From the NCBI GenBank assembly GCA_017477325.1, contig JAFUWV010000002.1, positions 345,384 to 409,383 of the forward strand: a stretch of 64,000 nucleotides of DNA, in the 5' to 3' direction. Shown piece after piece: positions 28,967 to 36,402 of the stretch (position 1 is the first letter of the stretch; each line of letters opens with the position of its first letter). The notes beneath the pieces were generated by a model. It was not told the DNA's origin. It searched no databases and worked only from the letters and a program-made list of their open reading frames with translations. This stretch comes from Paludibacteraceae bacterium. GTDB lineage: Bacteria; Bacteroidota; Bacteroidia; Bacteroidales; Paludibacteraceae. The translations under genes were made by a program, and so were the position numbers.

Positions 28967-30025
28967 ATGGAAAAACTGTTAACACTCTGTGTGCCAACGT
29001 ATAATATGGAAAAATATTTGGCACGTTGCTTAGATTCGATATTATGTGACAATAAGGAGTATCTTGATGTTATTATAGTTAATGATGGTAGTAGAGATAG
29101 ATCTTCTGAGATAGGGCATTTATATGAAAATAAGTATTCTAATGTTATACGTGTAATAGATAAAGAGAATGGTAATTATGGGACATGTGTTAATAGAGGG
29201 CTAATAGAGGCTAGAGGAAAATACTTCCGTATGCTTGATGCAGATGATTGGTGTGATACAGAAGCTCTGAATAAATTTATTGAAGAACTTAAACAATGCG
29301 ATGCAGATATGGTTTTAACAATATCAGAGGATAGAGATGTAAATAATCTATTGCAGTGGAGGATGAAGGCTCCCGAATTAGTGAAAGTAAAAAAAGTATA
29401 TCAAAATTACGAATTTGACGGAATAAAATTAGAATATAATGACTTGTTTTGTTCTCATATAGTGACATACAAAACAGAATTATTGCGTTCAATAAAATTA
29501 CATTTACAAGCTGGAATAAGTTATACAGATAATGAATATGTATTCTTTCCATTAGATAAAGTTCAAACAATAGTATATTTCGACTTCCCTGTATATCAGT
29601 ATTTTGTAGGTAGGGAGGGGCAAACAACGGATTTAAAAACCATGGCAAAATCTGTAGGACAGATTATGCAAGTTTTTAATAGACTATGGGAATATTTCAT
29701 TATTCATAAAGATAAACAGATGCCATCGGTCGCTAATAATCAGCGAATTCTATTGGGAGAGATGATGTGGTGGGTTTATCGAGCAGCCTTTTCTGGGGCT
29801 AACCCACGTAAAATGCAACCAATAGTAGATGATATAGAAAGCAGGCTTCAGATAGATGCAGGATTGCGAGAAAGGGTAAAAAGATATAAATGTTATAGAT
29901 ATGGATTAGATTTACTTGAATATTATCGTAAAACAGGAAGATATATTAATCATCCCATTACAAAGTCAATATTGATTCGTAATAGAGTTCTTAGATATGT
30001 AAGAAGAAAGATTGGACTAAGATAA
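28967..30025 (+). CDS. Glycosyltransferase family 2 (first of a paralogous pair)
   Basis: This is a 352-residue cytoplasmic GT2 enzyme that adds a sugar from a nucleotide donor to a growing glycan. The GT-A fold opens with TLCVPTYNMEKYLARCLDSI; the donor-site Asp residues are VIIVNDGSRDRSS and the DxD-like MLDADDW. The acceptor-side segment TYKTELLRS ... GISYTDNEYVFFPL ... VYQYFVGREGQT is shared almost word for word with the next gene, so the two are tandem duplicates that have diverged. It lies 39 bases after the pyruvyl transferase. The sugar and linkage cannot be told from the sequence. Confidence 0.9.
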   Translation: MEKLLTLCVPTYNMEKYLARCLDSILCDNKEYLDVIIVNDGSRDRSSEIGHLYENKYSNVIRVIDKENGNYGTCVNRGLIEARGKYFRMLDADDWCDTEALNKFIEELKQCDADMVLTISEDRDVNNLLQWRMKAPELVKVKKVYQNYEFDGIKLEYNDLFCSHIVTYKTELLRSIKLHLQAGISYTDNEYVFFPLDKVQTIVYFDFPVYQYFVGREGQTTDLKTMAKSVGQIMQVFNRLWEYFIIHKDKQMPSVANNQRILLGEMMWWVYRAAFSGANPRKMQPIVDDIESRLQIDAGLRERVKRYKCYRYGLDLLEYYRKTGRYINHPITKSILIRNRVLRYVRRKIGLR

Positions 30026-30177
30026 TGGCATTTTGATTACGTAATTAGGTAATAGATATGGTAAAAGGAATATGTATTTTGATAATTATTCATGAGAATT
30101 GCCATGGAATATAATAATTCCATATGCCCTTCTACGATATCTTTAAGAAAGGGTACTACGAATCACAAATAAGGCAC

Positions 30178-31212
30178 ATGCAAAATCTTCTAACCATATT
30201 AATTCCAACCTACAACATGCAAGAATATTTGCATCGTTGTTTAGATTCATTGATACTCAATGATGAGACACTGATGAAGCAGTTAGAGGTAGTAGTAATT
30301 AATGATGGTAGCAAAGACAACTCTTCTGTTATTGCACATGAGTATGAAGTGAGGTTCCCGAAGACTTTTAGGGTAATAGACAAAGAGAACGGGAACTATG
30401 GTTCGTGCATAAATAGAGGGCTAAAAGAGGCAAAAGGTAAATATATAAAAGTACTTGATGCCGACGATTGGTTTTTAGCTTCGGAGTTTGAAAAATACTT
30501 GAGAAAACTGAACTCGATTGACGCTGATATGGTGCTAACATCTTTCAGCATAGTCAACTCATATTCTAATAGCTCAACGTTGGCGTATCATCCAAACCTT
30601 AAGGAAGAAGAGTTGTATGGCCTTACTAATCTTAATCTTAAGCAAGTAGGAGTATATATGATGCATGCAGTAACGTATCGTACAGAATTGCTCCGCTCAA
30701 TAGCATACAAACAGACAGAAGGAATATCTTATACAGATACTGAGTGGACTTATAATCCATTATATGCTGTAAAAACCATAGTTTATCTCAGCTTTAATGT
30801 ATATCAGTACCTCATTGGCAGAGAAGGACAAACGATGGACCCAAAGGTAATGATGAAGTCTGTAAATCATCATGAGGTGATAGCACGTAGTTTGATTGAA
30901 AATGAGAAAAATCATCCTACAAACGGTTTCATACATCTAACAATTGAAAGACAAATCAAATATTTGGTAGATTTAGTATATCGCACTCGTTTGGTATTGC
31001 AAGATGAGGTGAATTTTGACAATCCCGCAATGCTTGATTTTGACACTTATATTAAATCATATAGACCTGATTTGTATCGTAGCACGCGAAAACTCATAAT
31101 AAAACCATTATTCCCTTTACCCTACGTATGGTATTGGCGAACGTTTGGCACTCGTTTCCCTGTTGATAAAATTAGATTGGCTTATAGAACTATAAGATAT
31201 GGATACTGCTAA
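30178..31212 (+). CDS. Glycosyltransferase family 2 (second of a paralogous pair)
   Basis: This GT2 enzyme is closely related to the gene before it: LLTILIPTYNMQEYLHRCLD, VVVINDGSKDNSS, VLDADDW and YQYLIGREGQTMD. I chose the ATG at 30178 (MQNLLTILIPTYN) because it lines up with the paralogue's start; an ATG at 30124 would add 18 residues without family support. The product is 344 residues. A spacer of about 150 bases precedes it and contains the small palindrome ATGGAATataataATTCCAT. Its 3' end overlaps the next gene by 14 bases, which argues for one transcript. The acceptor is unknown. Confidence 0.88.
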   Translation: MQNLLTILIPTYNMQEYLHRCLDSLILNDETLMKQLEVVVINDGSKDNSSVIAHEYEVRFPKTFRVIDKENGNYGSCINRGLKEAKGKYIKVLDADDWFLASEFEKYLRKLNSIDADMVLTSFSIVNSYSNSSTLAYHPNLKEEELYGLTNLNLKQVGVYMMHAVTYRTELLRSIAYKQTEGISYTDTEWTYNPLYAVKTIVYLSFNVYQYLIGREGQTMDPKVMMKSVNHHEVIARSLIENEKNHPTNGFIHLTIERQIKYLVDLVYRTRLVLQDEVNFDNPAMLDFDTYIKSYRPDLYRSTRKLIIKPLFPLPYVWYWRTFGTRFPVDKIRLAYRTIRYGYC

Positions 31213-32179
31213 AATTAGAATATCACTCATAATACCGTTTTATGGGGTTGAGAGTTACATAGGTAAATGTCTCTCAACTGTCTATGAGCAGGATATATCA
31301 GAAGATGAGTATGAAGTAATTTGTATAAATGACTGTTCTCCTGACAATTCGGAGGAGATAGTTCTCGAATATGCTGCAAAACATAGTAACTTAAAACTTC
31401 TGAAGCATGACGTTAATCTTAAGTTAGGTGCTGCGCGAAACACCGGGTTGCGAGCAGCAAAAGGGAGATATGTGTGGTTTATTGATAGTGATGACTACAT
31501 AAAATCTAATTGTCTTAGAGAAATATTATCTTATTGCGAAAAGAATAATCTTGAGATATTTCATTTCGGAATACAAAACAATAAAGGTCATATTGTCCGT
31601 CATTTGATAGATACAGATGTTATTACCGGTCCCGAAGAAGAGATAATAAGTAAGAAGCAGCAAAGTATAGAAATAACTTTTCCATGGAATAGAATATATA
31701 GCAGGAATTTTCTGTTAGATAATAATCTATGGTTTAATGACCTATATGGCGGAGATGTTATTCACACAATAGAGGCAGTAAATCTTTGTAAACGTATAAA
31801 GAATGTTGACCGATTATATTATTTCTATCGGATAGACAACAGTAGTTCTGATACTCATTCTGTGCAAACTGCAGAAAAAATATATAATATGTGTTATGTA
31901 CTGGCCAGAGAAATAAAGAGTATAGAACCGAAAATGAATGATTCATGGCGGCATCTTGTAGAAGAATGTGCACCATGGAGAGTTAATTCATCGCTGAAAA
32001 GCATACTAAGATTGTCAAATGAAGAACAACAGAAATTATTTGACTTACTAAATGCAAATAGAGAATTGAAGAAATTTGTATTTAGTATGGGGAAAACAAA
32101 ACTTAAATTATTGCTGCAATTCCCATTGCTAACCCAAGTAATCTCTTATTCATATAATTTACTTCGCAAAATAAAATAG
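31199..32179 (+). CDS. Glycosyltransferase family 2
   Basis: This 326-residue GT2 enzyme comes from a different branch than the two before it. It opens ISLIIPFYGVESYIGKCLST, has the donor-site motif VICINDCSPDNSEEIV, the segment LGAARNTGLRAAKGRYVWF and the DxD motif FIDSDDYI. The C-terminal half is helical and probably binds the acceptor. It overlaps the preceding gene by 14 bases, and its stop codon touches the next reading frame, so translation is likely coupled. It probably adds one sugar of the surface polysaccharide. Confidence 0.9.
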   Translation: MDTAKIRISLIIPFYGVESYIGKCLSTVYEQDISEDEYEVICINDCSPDNSEEIVLEYAAKHSNLKLLKHDVNLKLGAARNTGLRAAKGRYVWFIDSDDYIKSNCLREILSYCEKNNLEIFHFGIQNNKGHIVRHLIDTDVITGPEEEIISKKQQSIEITFPWNRIYSRNFLLDNNLWFNDLYGGDVIHTIEAVNLCKRIKNVDRLYYFYRIDNSSSDTHSVQTAEKIYNMCYVLAREIKSIEPKMNDSWRHLVEECAPWRVNSSLKSILRLSNEEQQKLFDLLNANRELKKFVFSMGKTKLKLLLQFPLLTQVISYSYNLLRKIK

Positions 32180-32184
32180 TGATT

Positions 32185-33336
32185 ATGAGAATAGTTATTG
32201 TAGGATCATATCCTTTATCTGCAGATTTGATAAAGGGAGGCGTAGAGTCATCTGTGTTTGGATTAGCAAATGAACTCAGCAAGGGAAACGATGTAGATGT
32301 TCTAGACTATCCTCGCATTGGTGGACGTGATTTTGTAGAACAATGTGGCAAGTTCGCGATTCATCGTTATGCCAACATCGGCAAGCATAACCGTGATGCC
32401 TCGCTTCGTGAGAAAGACATTATTCGTGACATAATTGCTCTTCACCCTGATGTCATACATATTCATGGTTCAGGTCAGTTGAGTTTGGCGATATATAATG
32501 CTACAAGTGATTATGGTATAAAAACCATAGTTACAATTCATGGTCTTGTACATGAGGAGAAAAAGAAGGCACTGAGAAAATGTCCTACACCCAAACTTCT
32601 TTACCAATATATCTACCAATCAAGGATAGAAATGAAGTTGTTGGATGTGGTAGAATATGTTATTGTAGATACACTTTATGTAGCCAATAGAATACGTCAT
32701 TATTATAGTAAAGGCAGAATAAAACATCTTCCACGAATATATGTCATTCCTCAAGGTATAAGTAGTGAATATTTCAATATAAACTGCGACGAACGTAACA
32801 CCATATTGCTTTCTGTCGGAGCAATGTCTCCTAGAAAAGGCCATCTGCTTACTCTTGAAGCATATCAGCTTCTTCGTGCTCATGGAACTCAAGCAAAACT
32901 AAGGATATTAGGCTCTCTTGCTGATAAAAAACACTACTCGAAACTTCTTGATACGATTAGTAAAAACCCATATAAAGAAGATATCTCACTTGAGACAAAT
33001 GTTTCTCAGCAAGAATTATATGATGCTTATAAATCAGCAAATATTTTCGTTTTACACTCAGAAGAGGAGTCGCAAGGAATAGTCTTTGCAGAAGCCATGG
33101 CTACTGGTATGCCAATAGTGGCAACCAAGGTTGGTGGAATAGAAGATGTAGTAGAATCAGGAAAGACGGGTTTCTTATGTGAATATGGAGACACGGAGAC
33201 TATGGCAGAGATGATAGAGAGGTTACTCACTGACAGAAAGTTGTGGAAGATGTTCTCTTTGTATGCCAAACAAATATCTCATGCATACGATTGGCAAGAG
33301 ATTGGCAAGCAAATAGTGCAATTATATAAAGTCTAA
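32185..33336 (+). CDS. Glycosyltransferase family 4
   Basis: This 383-residue GT-B enzyme retains the GT4 layout. The N-terminal half has IVGSYPLSADLIKGGVESSV and the helix PDVIHIHGSGQLS. The C-terminal donor-binding half has LLSVGAMSPRKGHLLTLEAY, then the EEESQGIVFAEAMATGMPIV segment with its catalytic-type E-x7-E pattern, and GGIEDVVESGKTGFLCE. The ATG at 32185 is preferred to a GTG at 32179 that overlaps the previous stop. Its base composition is less AT-rich than the earlier cluster genes, and it may have a different history. It likely uses a nucleotide sugar for an early or branch step. Confidence 0.92.
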   Translation: MRIVIVGSYPLSADLIKGGVESSVFGLANELSKGNDVDVLDYPRIGGRDFVEQCGKFAIHRYANIGKHNRDASLREKDIIRDIIALHPDVIHIHGSGQLSLAIYNATSDYGIKTIVTIHGLVHEEKKKALRKCPTPKLLYQYIYQSRIEMKLLDVVEYVIVDTLYVANRIRHYYSKGRIKHLPRIYVIPQGISSEYFNINCDERNTILLSVGAMSPRKGHLLTLEAYQLLRAHGTQAKLRILGSLADKKHYSKLLDTISKNPYKEDISLETNVSQQELYDAYKSANIFVLHSEEESQGIVFAEAMATGMPIVATKVGGIEDVVESGKTGFLCEYGDTETMAEMIERLLTDRKLWKMFSLYAKQISHAYDWQEIGKQIVQLYKV

Positions 33337-33349
33337 AACTAATATAGTT

Positions 33350-33562
33350 ATGTTCAAGTACACCAAGCGTCTAATCTGCAATATCCGTTATTATTGGCGG
33401 GAGATTCAACTGCGGGCAAAAGAAGAACGCAAGTTGGCAGAGGCTGAGGATAAGTGGGGAGAGGAGCATCCCCTTGCCGGTTTCGGATGTTACCAGAATA
33501 TTCAGTATGCCCGCAATATGCGCCGCAAACAGCATGAGCAAGAGATTGCGCAAATCAAGTAG
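33350..33562 (+). CDS. Small highly charged protein at the end of the polysaccharide cluster
   Basis: A 70-residue protein of unknown family starts 13 bases after the GT4 gene (MFKYTKRLICNIRYYWREIQ). It is rich in Lys, Arg and Glu and is predicted to be mostly helical, with a short Gly/aromatic break (LAGFGCYQNIQYARNM). There is no signal peptide or membrane segment. Its spacing and the terminator about 120 bases downstream suggest it is a real last gene of the operon. No function can be assigned. Confidence 0.6.
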   Translation: MFKYTKRLICNIRYYWREIQLRAKEERKLAEAEDKWGEEHPLAGFGCYQNIQYARNMRRKQHEQEIAQIK

Positions 33563-33684
33563 TCCGTGCTTTGCATATTCTCACAGATCTTTTTCTCAGC
33601 GTGCAATGGTTATGCATCTATAAAATTGGATGCTAAGGTTTTAGACGTCTGCAACCTTCGATATTTAGTATATTGATTATTACG

Positions 33685-33718
33685 AAAAAGGCTTCATTTG
33701 GTCTGCCTCTTTTTTTTC
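33685..33718 (+). terminator. Terminator after the polysaccharide cluster
   Basis: AAAAAGGC pairs with GCCTCTTTT around a 12-base loop with one mismatch, followed by eight T in a row. It lies 120 bases after the small charged protein. Confidence 0.6.
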
Positions 33719-33804
33719 TTGTCTTTGCCGATATAATGAGGGGAGAGTTCGCTATTTTGAAAGCGTGAAAACTTTAGTTATGCAAAATCTGCCAATATTC
33801 TACT

Positions 33805-33821
33805 TTGGCACGGACTTTGCA
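33805..33821 (+). promoter_or_regulatory. Sigma-54 type (-24/-12) promoter of htrA
   Basis: TTGGCACGGACTTTGCA matches the RpoN consensus (TTGGCACG-N4-TTGCA) at every defined base, with GG and GC ten bases apart as required. Transcription should start near 33832, about 46 bases before the htrA ATG. No enhancer-binding activator gene is present in the window. Confidence 0.7.
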
Positions 33822-33877
33822 ACACCATATTTGGTTGTAAGCATAGTTGAAAAGGAACAACAATAATATAATATAGT

Positions 33878-35368
33878 ATGAAGACTTTTTTGAAATATTT
33901 ATTCGCACTTGTAGTGGTGGCGGTGGTCAGTGCGGGCACCACGTGGTTTGTATTGCAGAAGGCATCGCCGGAGGTGGTGATGACAAGAGTAGTGAATGGA
34001 GATACCGTCTCGACAGTGCCTGTGCAATATCAGCGTTTTGCGTCTCTCCCTCAAGCAGGTGAGACTGATTTTACCAATGCGGCAGAATTGTCGGTCAACG
34101 CTGTGGTGCACGTAAAGACTACGTATAAGTCTCAATCCCGCTCATATATGTCCGACCCCTTTTTCGAGTTTTTCTTCGGCAGACCGGGTCAGCAGCAGCG
34201 CGAGATGCCGGCTCAGCAGGCGAGCGGTTCGGGTGTGATTATCTCTACCGACGGGTACATTGTCACGAACAATCACGTGATTGATAAGGCTCAGCAGATA
34301 CAGGTGGTGCTTAATGACAAGCGTGAGTTCGATGCCACTTTGGTTGGCACCGACCCCAATACTGATATTGCCCTGCTGAAGATTGACGCAAGTGACCTGC
34401 CTGTTATTTTGATGGGCAACTCTGACGACCTTCGTGTCGGCGAATGGGTGCTTGCGGTGGGTAATCCTTTCAACCTGACATCTACGGTTACGGCCGGCAT
34501 AGTAAGTGCCAAGGCACGTAATATCAACATCTTGAACTCTGAGATGAAGATAGAGTCGTTCATTCAGACGGATGCTGCCGTCAACCCCGGTAACTCAGGT
34601 GGAGCGCTGGTCAACACTCGCGGCGAATTGGTGGGTATCAACACTGCTATCGCCTCTCAGACAGGCTCTTATACCGGTTACTCCTTTGCCGTGCCGACCA
34701 GTATTGTGCAGAAAGTTGTCAGCGACATCAAGCAGTACGGTATCGTACAACGGGCTATTCTGGGTGTTCAGATGCAGGAGATAACTCCCGAACTGCAGAA
34801 AGAGAAGGGTCTGACGACGCTGCAGGGTGCATACGTGTCACGAGTGGTGGAAGATGGTGCAGCGGCAAAGGCGGGAGTGAAAGAAGGCGATGTGATAACT
34901 CAGATTGACGCAACACCTATCAAGACGGGCACCGACCTGCAGGAGCAGATAGGGCGTCACCGCCCCGGCGACACTGTCACTCTCACGGTGCTTCGGAAGG
35001 GCTCACTGCTCACTCTGACAGCGGAACTCACCAACCGTCAGGGAGGCACATCGCTGCTGGAGAAACAGAACGAGAGTGCGTTGCTCGGCGCACAGTTTGA
35101 GCAGTTGTCTGACAAGATGAAGGAGAAGTTGGGTATTGACTACGGAATACAAGTGAAGAACCTCAAGTCGGGCAGGCTGAAGAGTGCGGGTATTCCTTCT
35201 GACTTTATCATACTGAAGGCCAACAACCGAGTTATTCGTTCAGAGGAGGACTTGGAAGAGGTGGTGGAGAATGCTATGGCGGCTTCGGAACGCGACAAGG
35301 TGCTCTTCCTCACCGGTTGCACACCGCAGGGCAGAGTGCAGTACTATGCCATCAACCTCGCAGAATGA
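33878..35368 (+). CDS. htrA: HtrA/Deg family periplasmic serine protease
   Basis: This protease/chaperone degrades or holds misfolded envelope proteins. It has 496 residues. The N-terminus (MKTFLKYLFALVVVAVVSAG) is a signal or anchor segment. The trypsin-like domain carries His in TNNHVID, Asp in NTDIALLKI and Ser in DAAVNPGNSGGALV. Two PDZ domains follow, the first opening AILGVQMQEITPELQ and containing GDVITQIDATPIK; the second is more diverged. All catalytic residues are intact. The gene stands alone behind a sigma-54 type promoter, unlike the polysaccharide genes before it. Its stop codon lies inside the first copy of a 61-bp tandem repeat. Confidence 0.96.
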   Translation: MKTFLKYLFALVVVAVVSAGTTWFVLQKASPEVVMTRVVNGDTVSTVPVQYQRFASLPQAGETDFTNAAELSVNAVVHVKTTYKSQSRSYMSDPFFEFFFGRPGQQQREMPAQQASGSGVIISTDGYIVTNNHVIDKAQQIQVVLNDKREFDATLVGTDPNTDIALLKIDASDLPVILMGNSDDLRVGEWVLAVGNPFNLTSTVTAGIVSAKARNINILNSEMKIESFIQTDAAVNPGNSGGALVNTRGELVGINTAIASQTGSYTGYSFAVPTSIVQKVVSDIKQYGIVQRAILGVQMQEITPELQKEKGLTTLQGAYVSRVVEDGAAAKAGVKEGDVITQIDATPIKTGTDLQEQIGRHRPGDTVTLTVLRKGSLLTLTAELTNRQGGTSLLEKQNESALLGAQFEQLSDKMKEKLGIDYGIQVKNLKSGRLKSAGIPSDFIILKANNRVIRSEEDLEEVVENAMAASERDKVLFLTGCTPQGRVQYYAINLAE

Positions 35369-35545
35369 GACATTAGTTGATACATTCTGTGCTAAAAGAA
35401 CAAGGAACAAAGAGCAAAGACTCGAATGAGACATTAGTTGATACATTCTGTGCTAAAAGAACAAGGAACAAAGAGCAAAGACTCGAATGAGACATTAGTT
35501 GATACATTCTGTGCTAAAAGAACAAGGAACAAAGAGCAAAGACTC
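35363..35545. repeat. Tandem repeat, 61-bp unit x 3, at the htrA 3' end
   Basis: Three copies of a 61-bp unit start at 35363, 35424 and 35485 (GAATGAGACATTAGTTGATA at the head, CAAAGAGCAAAGACTC at the tail). By eye they look identical. The first copy includes the last codon and stop of htrA, so the duplication took in the gene's 3' end. Most of the unit also belongs to the dispersed 62-bp element. Confidence 0.9.
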
Positions 35546-35570
35546 GATACAACATAACGGACTTCTCAAA
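35509..35570. repeat. Dispersed 62-bp element, copy 2
   Basis: This is 61/62 identical to 18581-18642 in the guaB-pyrB spacer. It starts inside the third 61-bp unit and continues past it to ACGGACTTCTCAAA, the point where the first copy turns into a 9-bp array. Confidence 0.85.
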
Positions 35571-35621
35571 AAGATATATACTTCATTTAAGTATAATTTA
35601 GTTAAGTTTGGTTTGTATTTG

Positions 35622-35662
35622 CAAGCGGCAGTCGTAATTTTTGACTGCCACTTGTGTTTTTA
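35622..35662 (+). terminator. Terminator after htrA
   Basis: CAAGCGGCAGTC pairs with GACTGCCACTTG (one mismatch) around a nine-base loop and is followed by TGTTTTT. It separates htrA and its repeats from the next promoter. Confidence 0.65.
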
Positions 35663-35672
35663 ATCGTAATAG

Positions 35673-35703
35673 TTGTGTATGTGAAAATAAAGTGCTAATT
35701 TTG
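35673..35703 (+). promoter_or_regulatory. Promoter of the HAD-CotH-phosphatase operon
   Basis: TTG (35673-35675), 20 bases and TAATTTTG (35696-35703) fit the Bacteroides consensus. The start codon follows the -7 element by 21 bases, so the leader is short. Confidence 0.7.
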
Positions 35704-35724
35704 CCGAAATAAATCACTATCATT

Positions 35725-36402
35725 ATGAAGAATCTTTTTGACCCTCCGGTATGCAAATATGGTCCGCCTCCACATTTTTGGCGTCCGAGAAGTAAGTATG
35801 ATATGCTCATCTTCGACCTTGGCGGTGTGCTGATGCAACATAATATGAAAGGTTGTATAGATGCTTTTCGCCAGTTGCTTGGCGAAGAAGGTATGCAGCA
35901 GTATCTTGGTCTGGGTGCCAACGGAGAGGGTGCTGCCGACTCGCTCATGATACGTTTTGAGCAGGGGCTGGTGTCTGCGGAGGAGTTTGTGGAAGAGGTG
36001 CAGAAGCATTGTATTGCAGGCACGACTAAGCAGCAGGTGATAGATGCCTGGCTCAAGATGCATGCCGGAATACCCGTCGAAAGACTCGACTATGTACGCA
36101 GTTTGCGCAGACAGGGATTCCAGACTTATCTGCTCTCTAATAATAATGAACTACACTGGCAGGATGTGCTCGACCACTACCCGATAACCGACTGCTTCGA
36201 CCGCGTCTTTCTCTCTCACGAGATGCACCTGAGCAAGCCTGACCCGAGGATGTTTATCGCTATAGCCGAAGAGTTGGTAACCGAACCTGAGCGCACTATC
36301 TTCATCGACGATATAGAAGAAAACCGTGTAGCAGCCAATGTTGCAGTAGGATGGCAGACGTGTGCCAGTGTTGATGAACTGCGACACATGCTTCAATTAT
36401 GA
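35725..36402 (+). CDS. HAD superfamily hydrolase (subfamily IA, YihX-like)
   Basis: This 225-residue cytoplasmic phosphatase-type protein has the four HAD motifs: nucleophile Asp in LIFDLGGVL, Ser/Asn in YLLSNNNELH, Lys in HLSKPDPRMFIAIA and the acidic pair in RTIFIDDIEENRVAA. The G in place of the second Asp of motif I is usual in the YihX-like branch. The cap is small and helical. A short N-terminal extension (MKNLFDPPVCKYGPPPHFW) precedes the fold; a later Met (DML) could be an alternative start. The stop overlaps the next ATG as ATGA. The substrate is unknown, probably a small phosphorylated metabolite. Confidence 0.88.
   Translation: MKNLFDPPVCKYGPPPHFWRPRSKYDMLIFDLGGVLMQHNMKGCIDAFRQLLGEEGMQQYLGLGANGEGAADSLMIRFEQGLVSAEEFVEEVQKHCIAGTTKQQVIDAWLKMHAGIPVERLDYVRSLRRQGFQTYLLSNNNELHWQDVLDHYPITDCFDRVFLSHEMHLSKPDPRMFIAIAEELVTEPERTIFIDDIEENRVAANVAVGWQTCASVDELRHMLQL

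Noticed and set aside
34291-34563. Antisense reading with THSPTRRSSEL, which looks like the translated adapter artefact THSPTRRSSDL
   Set aside because: The plus strand here encodes the normal conserved HtrA segment NSDDLRVGEWVLAVGNPF without a break, so the likeness is coincidental and not adapter contamination.
35363-35545. CRISPR array
   Set aside because: The 61-bp units are directly adjacent with no variable spacers, and no cas genes are nearby.
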